Shown here: one piece after another, positions 1 through 8,072 of the stretch
Numbering within the stretch: the stretch's first letter is position 1
Layout of the letters: each line of letters starts with the position of its first letter
From: Candidatus Hydrogenedentota bacterium
Lineage (GTDB): Bacteria; Hydrogenedentota; Hydrogenedentia; Hydrogenedentales; SLHB01
Reading direction: 5' to 3'
Length of the DNA stretch: 56,429 nucleotides
NCBI GenBank assembly: GCA_016215105.1
Contig: JACRLJ010000006.1
Span: 69,030-125,458, forward strand
Translations under genes and position numbers: made by a program
The notes under the pieces: model-generated
Databases searched by the model: none
Told to the model about the DNA's origin: nothing
The model's input: the letters and a program-made list of their open reading frames with translations, nothing else

Positions 1-92
1 GCGCCACACTGGGACGGTGTGGCGCGCTCATGGAGGTGAAACCCTATAAGGTTCACGCTGGCCGCATGGTGTTGGGATTGGACACCACCAGC
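1..92. other. Cluster of three stem-loops at window start
   Basis: Seen directly: a perfect 9-bp inverted repeat (GCGCCACAC, positions 1-9, with GTGTGGCGC, 17-25). A second hairpin lies near 32-52 (GTGAAACC with GGTTCAC, one bulged A). A third lies near 56-92 (GCTGG/CCAGC closing TGGTGT/ACACCA, with a 5-nt bulge). No T-tract follows the first hairpin, so it is not a classical intrinsic terminator. The array could be the 3' end of an upstream transcript or part of a structured RNA cut by the window edge. I recognise no known RNA family in it. Confidence 0.35.
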
Positions 93-99
93 GTTTCCT

Positions 100-383
100 T
101 ATTCGCTTAAACTGGTTTGACCCGTGTCATCGGCGGCCTCGTTATCCTCGGCTCGCCTTGACACTCAGTGTATCGGCCCTTGCGCGGAAACCTTTAGCTC
201 GGATACCGCGCCACGCGCATATTCCGTGCGTGGCGCGCGCTCGACGACGGTGCATCGAGTTGATATTTTGGGTGTTTTCCTACTATCATAGGATACCTCA
301 TACACGGCGCGTGCGCGTCTTCGACGAAGCCAATCACCTCACGGGTTTGCCGCGAACGCCAGCGCCTTCCGAGAACCGGAACC
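100..383 (+). other. Non-coding leader of the menaquinone operon
   Basis: No convincing coding region is seen; the short frames here lack coding character and an RBS. It holds a consensus -35-like TTGACA at 158-163 whose tail overlaps a perfect 11-bp palindrome ACACTCAGTGT (161-171), with no good -10 at the right distance. A better promoter candidate lies at 260-289. The leader before menG is therefore probably about 90-220 nt long. Confidence 0.4.
260..289 (+). promoter_or_regulatory. Candidate sigma-70 promoter of the men operon
   Basis: TTGATA (260-265) and TATCAT (284-289) are separated by 18 bp, upstream of the first men gene in the same direction. An alternative -10, TACTAT at 281-286, would leave a 15-bp spacer. 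The match is moderate and the assignment is inferred from position. Confidence 0.35.
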
Positions 384-1148
384 ATGCCAAAACCACAGTC
401 ACAGATGACCCTCGACGCCCGCACGCCCAGCGCAGCGCAATCGCCAACCGCACCGTCACGGCGTGACGTGTGGCGCATGTTCGACCGTATCGCGGGACGC
501 TATGACTTTCTCAATCGATCGCTCTCGCTACGCCAGGATGTGATGTGGCGCCGCCGCCTCGCGCAGAGTCTGCCCGCCGGCACGGGATTGAGCGTGCTGG
601 ACCTCGCGACGGGCACGGGCGACGTGTTGCTGCAACTGTGCCAAGATCGCGGTAAGGTCGCCCACGGGGTCGGCGTTGACATGGCCGCAAACATGCTCGC
701 CATCGGAAAAGCAAAGATTCGCGATCGGAAGCTCGATGGCGTCCTGGCGATCACACGCGGCGACGCGAGTCAGCTTGCCGTGCGCGACGCCGGTTTCGAC
801 GCCGTTACCATCGCCTTCGGCATACGCAACGTGATCGACCCGGCCGTGGTACTGCGCGAGATGCGGCGCGCGCTGAAAGACGGTGGCCGCGCGTTGGTGC
901 TCGAATTCTCATTGCCGTCGAACGCGCTCGTGCGGGCCGCGTACCTCTTCTACTTCCGTCATGTGTTGCCGAGAATTGGCGCGCTGATCTCCGGCGACGC
1001 GCACGCGTACCGCTATCTCAATACCACCGTAGAGTCATTTCCCTACGGCCAGGCGTTTTGTGATTTAATGGTCACGGCGGGTTTTGCCAACGTGAAGAGG
1101 ATTCCGCTGACTCTTGGCATTGCCACGTTGTACACAGGAGATAAGTGA
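384..1148 (+). CDS. menG: Demethylmenaquinone methyltransferase MenG/UbiE
   Basis: SAM-dependent C-methyltransferase that converts demethylmenaquinone to menaquinone, the last step of the pathway (also demethoxyubiquinol methylation in UbiE). 254 residues, close to the usual 230-255. The UbiE signature is visible: MFDRIAGRYDFLNRSLS near residues 31-47, then the SAM-binding LDLATGTGD near 73-81, and FGIRNV in the middle. The methyltransferase fold extends to the C-terminus. The first ~28 residues are a polar extension. It heads the men operon, which supports menG rather than a ubiquinone role; no ubiquinone genes are in the window. The SD is weak, so the exact start is less certain than the function. 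Confidence 0.93.
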   Translation: MPKPQSQMTLDARTPSAAQSPTAPSRRDVWRMFDRIAGRYDFLNRSLSLRQDVMWRRRLAQSLPAGTGLSVLDLATGTGDVLLQLCQDRGKVAHGVGVDMAANMLAIGKAKIRDRKLDGVLAITRGDASQLAVRDAGFDAVTIAFGIRNVIDPAVVLREMRRALKDGGRALVLEFSLPSNALVRAAYLFYFRHVLPRIGALISGDAHAYRYLNTTVESFPYGQAFCDLMVTAGFANVKRIPLTLGIATLYTGDK

Positions 1149-1185
1149 CCGCCGGTCATCGCGCCGGCAAGACACTTTGATTACA

Positions 1186-2595
1186 ATGTCCACTGGATAC
1201 ATTTTCCAAGAGGAGCATGTCGATAGTTTGGCTCACGCGCAGTTAGTGGAACGCCTGGAAGAAGCGCTGTCCGCGGCGCTCACTGCCGCCGGCGAGGCGC
1301 CGCGCGTGTTTCGAGTGGAAGCGCCGCTACCGAACATTTCGCCGCTGAAGTGGTTGCGCGCCCAACGGCCGGGACCGCGAGTGTACTGGTCCGATCGCGA
1401 TGGCATCTTCGAGTCAGCGGGTGTGGGAGAAGCGTGCGTGGTCGGTGGTGTCGATCCCGTTGATTACACGGCGCTATTTGCCCGCCTGTGCGAAACGCTC
1501 ACGCCCGCGTACCCCAACCTGAGCTTCTATGGCGGTATCCAATTCGACTCCGCGAGCGATCTGAGCCCGCAGTGGGCGCCATTCGGCTCGTACCGCTTCG
1601 TTGCGCCGAAGTTCGAGCTTTTTCGAAGCGCCGGCGCCACGCGGTTCGCTTGTACCATCGTTTCCGCCAAGGAGCGTTCCGTACGGGATCAAATTGCCGA
1701 TACGATTCTGCAGTTGCGCGCGCTTTCGTTCGGTGTCAACGAATTGCCCGCCGATTGCGCGCCTCCCTTGTCCCGGCGCGACGCGCCGGACTACGCAGGC
1801 TGGGCTGACGCAATACGCCAAGCGTTGGCGGCGGCGGAACAGGGCGCCATCGAGAAAGTGGTGCTCGCGCGGGAATCGCGCTTCACGTTTTCAGAACCCC
1901 TCGACCCCCTTGCGTTGCTCGTGCGCCTTACGGACGCCACGCCAAACTCCTATCACTTCTGTTTTCAGGCGTCGGATTCCACCGCGTTCATTGGCGCGTC
2001 GCCCGAACGGTTGTTCCGGCGCGAAGGGCAACGCCTGGAAAGTGAAGCCTTGGCGGGAACCCGCCCGCGCGGCGCGGACGAGATCAGCGACCAGGCGCTC
2101 GGAAACGCGCTCATGCAGTGCGACAAGGATATTCGCGAGCATCGCTTCGTCTTCGAAGCGCTGCGCCACGCCTTTGCGGCCCTATGCGATTACGTCACCG
2201 CCGACCCGGATGTGTCGTTGATCAAATTACAGGTCTGCCAACATCTGTGGCGCCGGATCGAGGGCGCGCTACGGCCTTCCGTCTCGGACCCCGATATCCT
2301 GCGCGCGTTGCATCCCACGCCCGCCGTCGGCGGTTACCCGACCGCCGCCGCCCTGGCGCTAATACCGCGCCTCGAACCGTTCCACCGCGGCTGGTACGCC
2401 GGCCCGGTCGGACGGATAACTCACGATACCGCCGAGTTTGCCGTCGCCATTCGATCCGGTCTCGTTCAAGACTCTTTCTTGGCGGTATATTCCGGCGCGG
2501 GAATCTTGCCGGGTTCACATCCCGAATCCGAATGGGCCGAAATCGAAAACAAAATGGGCACGTTTTTGAGCGTGTTGTCCGCCAATGGCGGATGA
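1186..2595 (+). CDS. menF: Isochorismate synthase MenF
   Basis: Chorismate-binding enzyme that isomerises chorismate to isochorismate, the entry step of menaquinone synthesis. The 469-residue product starts at the ATG at 1186 (MSTGYIFQEE); an upstream in-frame ATG would translate through the menG end without an RBS. Family motifs in the C-terminal half: EKVVLARE (catalytic Lys region), FIGASPERLF, LAGTRPRG, HLWRRIEG, LHPTPAVGGYP and WYAGPVG. The N-terminal ~200 residues are the less conserved part. It ends 11 bp inside menD, consistent with translational coupling. Salicylate or anthranilate synthase-like roles are unlikely in this operon. Confidence 0.93.
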   Translation: MSTGYIFQEEHVDSLAHAQLVERLEEALSAALTAAGEAPRVFRVEAPLPNISPLKWLRAQRPGPRVYWSDRDGIFESAGVGEACVVGGVDPVDYTALFARLCETLTPAYPNLSFYGGIQFDSASDLSPQWAPFGSYRFVAPKFELFRSAGATRFACTIVSAKERSVRDQIADTILQLRALSFGVNELPADCAPPLSRRDAPDYAGWADAIRQALAAAEQGAIEKVVLARESRFTFSEPLDPLALLVRLTDATPNSYHFCFQASDSTAFIGASPERLFRREGQRLESEALAGTRPRGADEISDQALGNALMQCDKDIREHRFVFEALRHAFAALCDYVTADPDVSLIKLQVCQHLWRRIEGALRPSVSDPDILRALHPTPAVGGYPTAAALALIPRLEPFHRGWYAGPVGRITHDTAEFAVAIRSGLVQDSFLAVYSGAGILPGSHPESEWAEIENKMGTFLSVLSANGG

Positions 2596-4345
2596 AACCG
2601 CGAATCTGAATACCGTTTGGGCCGGGCTCATTATCGAAGAGCTTGTTCGAAACGATGTCACCATGTTTTGTATGGCCCCCGGTTCGCGCTGCGCGCCGCT
2701 GACCGTCGCGGTGGCTCGCCATCCCAAGGCGCACAGCGTCGTTCACTTTGACGAACGTGGCGCCGCATACCACGCTCTGGGCTTTGCCCGCGCAACGGGA
2801 CACCCTGTCGCGTTCGTTTGTACCTCCGGTACCGCAGTAGCCAACGCCATGCCTGCGGTCGTCGAGGCGTCGCAATCGCACACACCCCTGATTCTTCTCA
2901 CGGCCGACCGTCCGCCGGAGTTGCTCGACGTGCGAGCCAATCAGGCCATCGACCAGACACGCATCTTTGGTGAGTACATGCGCTGGGACACCGTGCTGCC
3001 GTGTCCCGATTTGGCGATGCCGCCGCGCATGGTCTTGACCACTATCGATCACGCGGTCTACCGGGCGCGCCGTTCTCCGGCAGGCCCTGTCCATATCAAC
3101 TGCATGTATCGTGAGCCCCTTGTTTCGGATACCCCCGATTTCGGCTCTCTCGCGCACAGTACCGAACTCGCAGACTGGTTTGCCGACGCCACGCCGTTCA
3201 CTACCACGGCGATTCCCGCCACTCATATCCCAGACGCCGAACTCCGAGAACTAGCCAAGCTGCTCGATACCGTTGAACACGGACTTCTCGTTATCGGAGA
3301 ATTGAACACGGTCGCGGAACGCCAAGCCGCTAAGGCGCTTGCCTCGGCGCTGAACTGGCCCACCGCTCCAGACGTCACTTCCGGATTGCGCTTCGGAGAA
3401 GGTGGAAACCCGTTCTTGCCCTACTATGACCAGGCCCTCCTCTCCAAGATTACCCAACGCCTGCTATCGCCGTCGTGCGTCCTTCACATCGGAGGACCCT
3501 TTGTCTCGAAGCGGCTCCAGAAATTTGTCGAGGAATCCAGTCCACTCCACTATATCGTCATAGCAGAACACCCCCGCCGCCAAGATCCCGGCCACCGGGT
3601 CTCCGCCCGGTTCGAAGCGGATATCCCGGAGGCGTGCGCGCAGCTTGCCCTGTTGGTGAGCCGCAAACCGTCCGACAACCGCACTCGCGAACTCCAGGAC
3701 CAGACCGACAGAATATATGACGTCCTGAGCACCGAGCTTGAAGACGCCGGCGATCTTTCCGAGCCGGCCGTGGCCTTCCTCGTTTCCCGTCACGCTCCCG
3801 CCGACAGCGTCGTGTTTCTCGGCGCCAGCATGCCCATCCGCGACATGGATATGTTCGGGTCAGCGTCAAGCGCCCGGTTTCGGACCGCCGCCAACCGCGG
3901 CGCCAGCGGAATCGATGGAAACATCGCCACTGCGGCCGGTTACGCCCGCGCCTTGAATGCGCCCGTTACCGCCATACTCGGCGACCTAGCCGCCCTGCAT
4001 GACCTGAATTCGCTCGCGTTGCTCCAAGACCTTTGTTCGCCCTTGGTCCTCGTCGTGATCAATAACCGGGGCGGTGGCATATTCTCCTTCCTGCCCGTGG
4101 CAGGACAGACCGATGTCTTCAAGGAATTCTTCGCCACCCCCCACGACTTCGACTTTGCCAACGCCGCCACGATGTTCGGACTGGCATACAAAACGCCCGC
4201 CACGCCGGCAGCATTCGTAACCGCCTATCAAGCCGCCCTCCAACGGAACAGCGCCACGCTAATTGAAGTGTCCTCCGACCGGGACGCCAACCACCGCCTC
4301 CACAAATCGCTGCAAGACAAAATCGTCGAGTGGGTGGAGGTCTAG
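2585..4345 (+). CDS. menD: SEPHCHC synthase MenD (ThDP-dependent)
   Basis: 2-succinyl-5-enolpyruvyl-6-hydroxy-3-cyclohexene-1-carboxylate synthase; it couples 2-oxoglutarate to isochorismate using thiamine diphosphate and Mg2+. 586 residues, a typical length. The N-terminal pyrimidine-binding domain has APGSRCAPLT and the FDERGAA segment with the ThDP-activating Glu. The C-terminal pyrophosphate-binding domain has ILGDLAALHDLNSL followed by INNRGGGIF. It overlaps menF by 11 bp and ends 5 bp before the menH start, as expected in a compact operon. Confidence 0.95.
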   Translation: MADETANLNTVWAGLIIEELVRNDVTMFCMAPGSRCAPLTVAVARHPKAHSVVHFDERGAAYHALGFARATGHPVAFVCTSGTAVANAMPAVVEASQSHTPLILLTADRPPELLDVRANQAIDQTRIFGEYMRWDTVLPCPDLAMPPRMVLTTIDHAVYRARRSPAGPVHINCMYREPLVSDTPDFGSLAHSTELADWFADATPFTTTAIPATHIPDAELRELAKLLDTVEHGLLVIGELNTVAERQAAKALASALNWPTAPDVTSGLRFGEGGNPFLPYYDQALLSKITQRLLSPSCVLHIGGPFVSKRLQKFVEESSPLHYIVIAEHPRRQDPGHRVSARFEADIPEACAQLALLVSRKPSDNRTRELQDQTDRIYDVLSTELEDAGDLSEPAVAFLVSRHAPADSVVFLGASMPIRDMDMFGSASSARFRTAANRGASGIDGNIATAAGYARALNAPVTAILGDLAALHDLNSLALLQDLCSPLVLVVINNRGGGIFSFLPVAGQTDVFKEFFATPHDFDFANAATMFGLAYKTPATPAAFVTAYQAALQRNSATLIEVSSDRDANHRLHKSLQDKIVEWVEV

Positions 4346-4350
4346 CAGCC

Positions 4351-5139
4351 ATGCTTGATTATGCGCTCACCGGCAACCCGGCCGGCCCCGCTATTCTCTT
4401 CCTGCACGGCTTCCTCGGCGCCCACGACGACTGGGACGAGGTCGTTCAGCGTCTTGCGCCCGTCTACCGCTGCGTCACGATTGATTTGCCCGGCCACGGC
4501 CGTTCGGTGGGCGCTTCGTGCCTCGATGACTACGGCATGGTGGCTACCGCCGACGCCGTCATCGAGGTGGCGGACGAAGCCGGTCTGGACCATTTTTCCG
4601 TGGTTGGCTATTCCATGGGCGGACGTATCGCCCTTTACCTGGCCACGGTCTTCGCGATGCGGCTAGACTGCCTCGTCCTCGAATCCGCCTCGCCCGGTCT
4701 CAAGTCTACCGCCGAGCGGGAAGCGCGTCGTGCCCGGGACGCCGCGTGGGCCGAAACCTTCGAATCGGAAGAACTCCTGATCGCGCTCGAAAAATGGTAC
4801 GGCCAGCCGATCTTCGAGCAAATCAAGACGGACCCCGTTCGGTTCGACGCCATGCTCCGGCGTAGGCTTACCAACGGTCCCCGGGAGGTGGCCCGCGCCC
4901 TGCGCGCCTTGGGCACGGGCAGTCAGTCCCCTCTGTGGAACGAGCTCGCCTTCCACACCATGCCGACGCTCCTGGTGGTCGGCGAACACGACGCCAAGTT
5001 CCGCGCCATTGCCGAGGAAATGACCCAGCGTTGCCCCGCGATGCGCCTTGGAATGGTCCCTGGATGCGGTCACAACGTTCACTTCGAGAAGCCGCAAGAG
5101 TATACTGAACTCTTGCAATGCTTTATCCCCAGCGCGTAA
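4351..5139 (+). CDS. menH: SHCHC synthase MenH (alpha/beta hydrolase)
   Basis: 2-succinyl-6-hydroxy-2,4-cyclohexadiene-1-carboxylate synthase; it eliminates pyruvate from the MenD product. 262 residues from the ATG at 4351. Alpha/beta-hydrolase features: HGFLGAHDDW near the N-terminus, nucleophile elbow GYSMGG, acid VGEHDAKF and catalytic His in PGCGHNVHFE. The frame opens 21 bp upstream, but those codons overlap the menD end. On fold alone it could be another hydrolase; its place between menD and menB makes MenH by far the best call. Confidence 0.88.
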   Translation: MLDYALTGNPAGPAILFLHGFLGAHDDWDEVVQRLAPVYRCVTIDLPGHGRSVGASCLDDYGMVATADAVIEVADEAGLDHFSVVGYSMGGRIALYLATVFAMRLDCLVLESASPGLKSTAEREARRARDAAWAETFESEELLIALEKWYGQPIFEQIKTDPVRFDAMLRRRLTNGPREVARALRALGTGSQSPLWNELAFHTMPTLLVVGEHDAKFRAIAEEMTQRCPAMRLGMVPGCGHNVHFEKPQEYTELLQCFIPSA

Positions 5140-5232
5140 CGCGGCCGCCAGCGTCCTCATACACGGGCTGTTGGCGCCGAAATACCACCATTGACCATGG
5201 ATTTGCGGCCTCGCCGCGGTAGGAGTGTTCCA

Positions 5233-6054
5233 ATGTCAGGCATCGCATGGGCCGAGGCAGGCTCGTACAAGGACATCAAGTATCACAAGGCCGAAGGTAT
5301 CGCCAAGATCACCATCAATCGGCCCCGAGTCCGCAACGCGTTCCGTCCGCTGACGATCGACGAAATGGCCCACGCCCTGAATGACGCCCGGTTCGACCCG
5401 GCCATCGGCGTAATCATCCTCACGGGAGAAGGCAAGGAGGCCTTTTGCTCCGGTGGCGACCAAAAGATACGTGGGGCCTCCGGTTACGTGGATGACAAAG
5501 GGACGCACCGCCTCAACGTTCTCGACCTCCAGCGGCAGATGCGGACTTGCCCGAAGCCCATCATCGCCATGGTGGCCGGCTACGCCATTGGCGGTGGCCA
5601 TATCCTCCATCTGGTCGCCGACCTGACCATCGCGGCGGACAACGCCGTGTTCGGGCAAACCGGCCCCAAGGTAGGCTCCTTCGACGGTGGTTTTGGCGCC
5701 AGCTACATGGCCCGCATCGTCGGACAGAAGAAAGCGCGCGAGATCTGGTTCCTGTGCCGCCAGTACAACGCGCAACAAGCGCTCGACATGGGCCTCGTCA
5801 ACGCGGTAGTACCTTACGATCGGCTCGAGGTAGAAACGGTCCAGTGGTGCCGCGAAATCCTTGCGAATTCCCCCATGGCCGTCCGCTGTCTGAAGGCCGC
5901 CCTGAACGCCGACTGCGACGGACAAACTGGTTTGCAGGAGTTGGCCGGTAACGCCACCATGCTGTTCTACATGTCCGAAGAGGGTCAGGAAGGCCGAAAC
6001 GCCTTCAACGAAAAGCGAAAACCCGACTTCTCCAAGTTCCCTCGAAATCCGTAA
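5233..6054 (+). CDS. menB: 1,4-dihydroxy-2-naphthoyl-CoA synthase MenB
   Basis: Crotonase-family enzyme that cyclises o-succinylbenzoyl-CoA to DHNA-CoA. The start at 5233 is set by AGGAG 7 nt upstream; this gives 273 residues. Motifs: CSGGDQ, the active-site segment [18 protein letters not shown] and [13 protein letters not shown]. The C-terminus is very like the proteobacterial enzyme (DFSKFPRNP). The Gly in QTGPKVG fits the bicarbonate-dependent (type I) MenB class. Overall resemblance to E. coli MenB is striking for a bacterium with planctomycete-type genes; this comparison is from memory and not computed. Confidence 0.95.
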   Translation: MSGIAWAEAGSYKDIKYHKAEGIAKITINRPRVRNAFRPLTIDEMAHALNDARFDPAIGVIILTGEGKEAFCSGGDQKIRGASGYVDDKGTHRLNVLDLQRQMRTCPKPIIAMVAGYAIGGGHILHLVADLTIAADNAVFGQTGPKVGSFDGGFGASYMARIVGQKKAREIWFLCRQYNAQQALDMGLVNAVVPYDRLEVETVQWCREILANSPMAVRCLKAALNADCDGQTGLQELAGNATMLFYMSEEGQEGRNAFNEKRKPDFSKFPRNP

Positions 6055-6084
6055 CTCGCTACTGTGGAATGTGTTACAGCAGCC

Positions 6085-6972
6085 ATGCCCCAATCTCCTC
6101 TCGAAGTCTGGTTACTAGCCGCCCGGCCAAAGACGCTTTGGGCCTCGTGTTCGCCCGTTATCATCGGCGGAGCGCTGGCCTACGGTGACGCCGCGTGGCA
6201 CACCCCCTCGTTTCTCGCAGCCCTCGTAGGCGCCGTCCTGATTCAAATTGGCACAAACTTCGCCAACGACTACTTCGATTTCGCCAAAGGGACCGACACC
6301 GCCGACCGCGTGGGACCAACCCGCGCCACCCAGGCGGGCCTGGTCTCGCCGGCGGCCATGAAGCGGGCCGCGTGGATTGTCTTCCTGCTTACACTGGTCC
6401 CCGGGGCCTACATCATCTTCAGGGGCGGCTGGCCGTTCCTGACCATCGGCCTGCTCTCCATCCTCTTCGGGGTCCTCTATACCGGCGGCCCCTACCCCCT
6501 TGGCTACCTCGGTCTCGGAGATATCCTGGTCCTGATCTTCTTCGGCCCCGTCGCCGTGGGCGGGACCTATTACCTCCAGGCGATGACCATCCACCCCCTT
6601 GTCGTCGTGGCCGGCCTCGCCCCAGGCCTGTTCTCGGTCGCCATTCTGACCGTAAACAACCTCCGCGACCTCGACGGTGACCGTGTCGCGGGAAAGCGGA
6701 CCTTGGCGGTCCGATTTGGCCGGACTTTCGCACGCTTCGAGTATTTGCTATCTATTCTGATCGGCGGGTGCGCAATTCCTGTATACTTATGTATGGAAGC
6801 CGGGAAACACTATTACGCTTTGATCTCAGTTGTTGTCGCCGTACTGGCGATTCCAGCCATCAAGACTGTGTTCACCAGTAGCGACGGACGCGCGTTGAAC
6901 GATGTGCTTGCGGCGACTGGCAAGCTGTTGCTGGTGTTCAGTATTCTACTTTCGATTGGATGGCTGCTATGA
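6085..6972 (+). CDS. menA: DHNA polyprenyltransferase MenA
   Basis: Membrane prenyltransferase of the UbiA family that attaches the polyprenyl chain to 1,4-dihydroxy-2-naphthoate, giving demethylmenaquinone. 295 residues with about eight to nine hydrophobic segments. The two Asp-rich motifs are present: NDYFDFAKGTD near residues 54-64 and NNLRDLDGDRVAGKRT near 191-206. An in-frame ATG 21 bp upstream has no better RBS. The stop overlaps the menC start as ATGA. Confidence 0.94.
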   Translation: MPQSPLEVWLLAARPKTLWASCSPVIIGGALAYGDAAWHTPSFLAALVGAVLIQIGTNFANDYFDFAKGTDTADRVGPTRATQAGLVSPAAMKRAAWIVFLLTLVPGAYIIFRGGWPFLTIGLLSILFGVLYTGGPYPLGYLGLGDILVLIFFGPVAVGGTYYLQAMTIHPLVVVAGLAPGLFSVAILTVNNLRDLDGDRVAGKRTLAVRFGRTFARFEYLLSILIGGCAIPVYLCMEAGKHYYALISVVVAVLAIPAIKTVFTSSDGRALNDVLAATGKLLLVFSILLSIGWLL

Positions 6973-8072
6973 AACTGGCGTCGATCTCTGTACGGCGATA
7001 CGACCTGCGTCTCGAGCGATCAATCCCTCTGCGAGACACCAATCTATCCGTTCGCTCCGGTCTCATCCTCACACTGCAAAGCGATAGCGGCCATTCCGGC
7101 TACGGCGATATCGCGCCCCTGCCCGGCTTCAGTGGCGAAACACTCGATGAAGCCACCGAACAAGCCCTCTCGCTTTCAGACCTCGTGATCACGACCGAGC
7201 TGCCGTCCGGAGACGCCCCGCTGGGGTGGGCTCTCGCCGATTGGGTCGAACACCACGCCATGCTCGCGCCCTCGGTGCGATTTGGGATCGAGTCCGCCCT
7301 GCTGAATCTTATCTCGCAAGTCGAAGGTGTGCCGCTGTCCAAAATACTGGCCGCGCGGCCGCGCGACAGCGTCTCCGTATGCGGCTTGGTGATCGGTTCA
7401 GGGGACCTCGCTGTGCAGCAAGCGCGGCATTTGACAGCGCAGGGTTACAGGGCGCTCAAGATCAAGGTGGGCCGCAAACCCGTACAAGAGGACATCGCCT
7501 TCGTCCACTTGATGCGGCAATCCGTGGGAAACGACATTGCCCTCCGCGTAGACGCGAACCGCGCGTGGGAAATGAACGACGCCATCGCCTTCGCAAACGG
7601 AGTTCGCGACTGCGCCATCGAATACGTCGAGGAACCTCTTGCGGACTCGAGCGCCTTGGCGGAGTTCCACACCGCGACTGATTTCCCCGTCGCGTTGGAC
7701 GAGTCCCTCGTGGGACTCGACCCCAAGACATTCACTCCCTTCCCGGGCGTTACTGCTTTCATCCTGAAGCCGACCATACTGGGCGGCATCGAACACACCC
7801 AGGACTGGATACGCCGAGCGAACGATTGTGGCATCACGCCTGTCATCAGCGCAGCCTTCGAGTCGGGCGCCGGTATCAATATCCTCGCGCAACTTGCCGC
7901 GTGCATTACCGGCGGCGACGCGCCTGTCGGCCTCGATACTTACGGCTGGTTAGCGGAAGACGTCCTGTCCGAACGCCTGGACATGAAGAACGGTCACTTG
8001 GACCTTGCCCAGGCGGACGCGACCGCGAGCCATATTGACGCCACGCATCTCCGCACCGTCGAGCATGTCTGA
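6969..8072 (+). CDS. menC: o-Succinylbenzoate synthase MenC (enolase superfamily)
   Basis: Dehydrates SHCHC to o-succinylbenzoate. 367 residues. Enolase-superfamily residues are visible: KIKVGR (catalytic Lys pair), DANRAW, EEPL and DES (the three metal ligands), then ILKPTILGG with the second catalytic Lys. The start at 6969 overlaps the menA stop by 4 bp (ATGA), a sign of translational coupling. Related enzymes (muconate cycloisomerase, N-acylamino-acid racemase) share these motifs; operon context decides for MenC. Confidence 0.92.
   Translation: MKLASISVRRYDLRLERSIPLRDTNLSVRSGLILTLQSDSGHSGYGDIAPLPGFSGETLDEATEQALSLSDLVITTELPSGDAPLGWALADWVEHHAMLAPSVRFGIESALLNLISQVEGVPLSKILAARPRDSVSVCGLVIGSGDLAVQQARHLTAQGYRALKIKVGRKPVQEDIAFVHLMRQSVGNDIALRVDANRAWEMNDAIAFANGVRDCAIEYVEEPLADSSALAEFHTATDFPVALDESLVGLDPKTFTPFPGVTAFILKPTILGGIEHTQDWIRRANDCGITPVISAAFESGAGINILAQLAACITGGDAPVGLDTYGWLAEDVLSERLDMKNGHLDLAQADATASHIDATHLRTVEHV

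Noticed and set aside
158-466. 102-residue open frame in the men leader
   Set aside because: No RBS, overlaps the menG start in another frame and looks like random Arg/His-rich translation.
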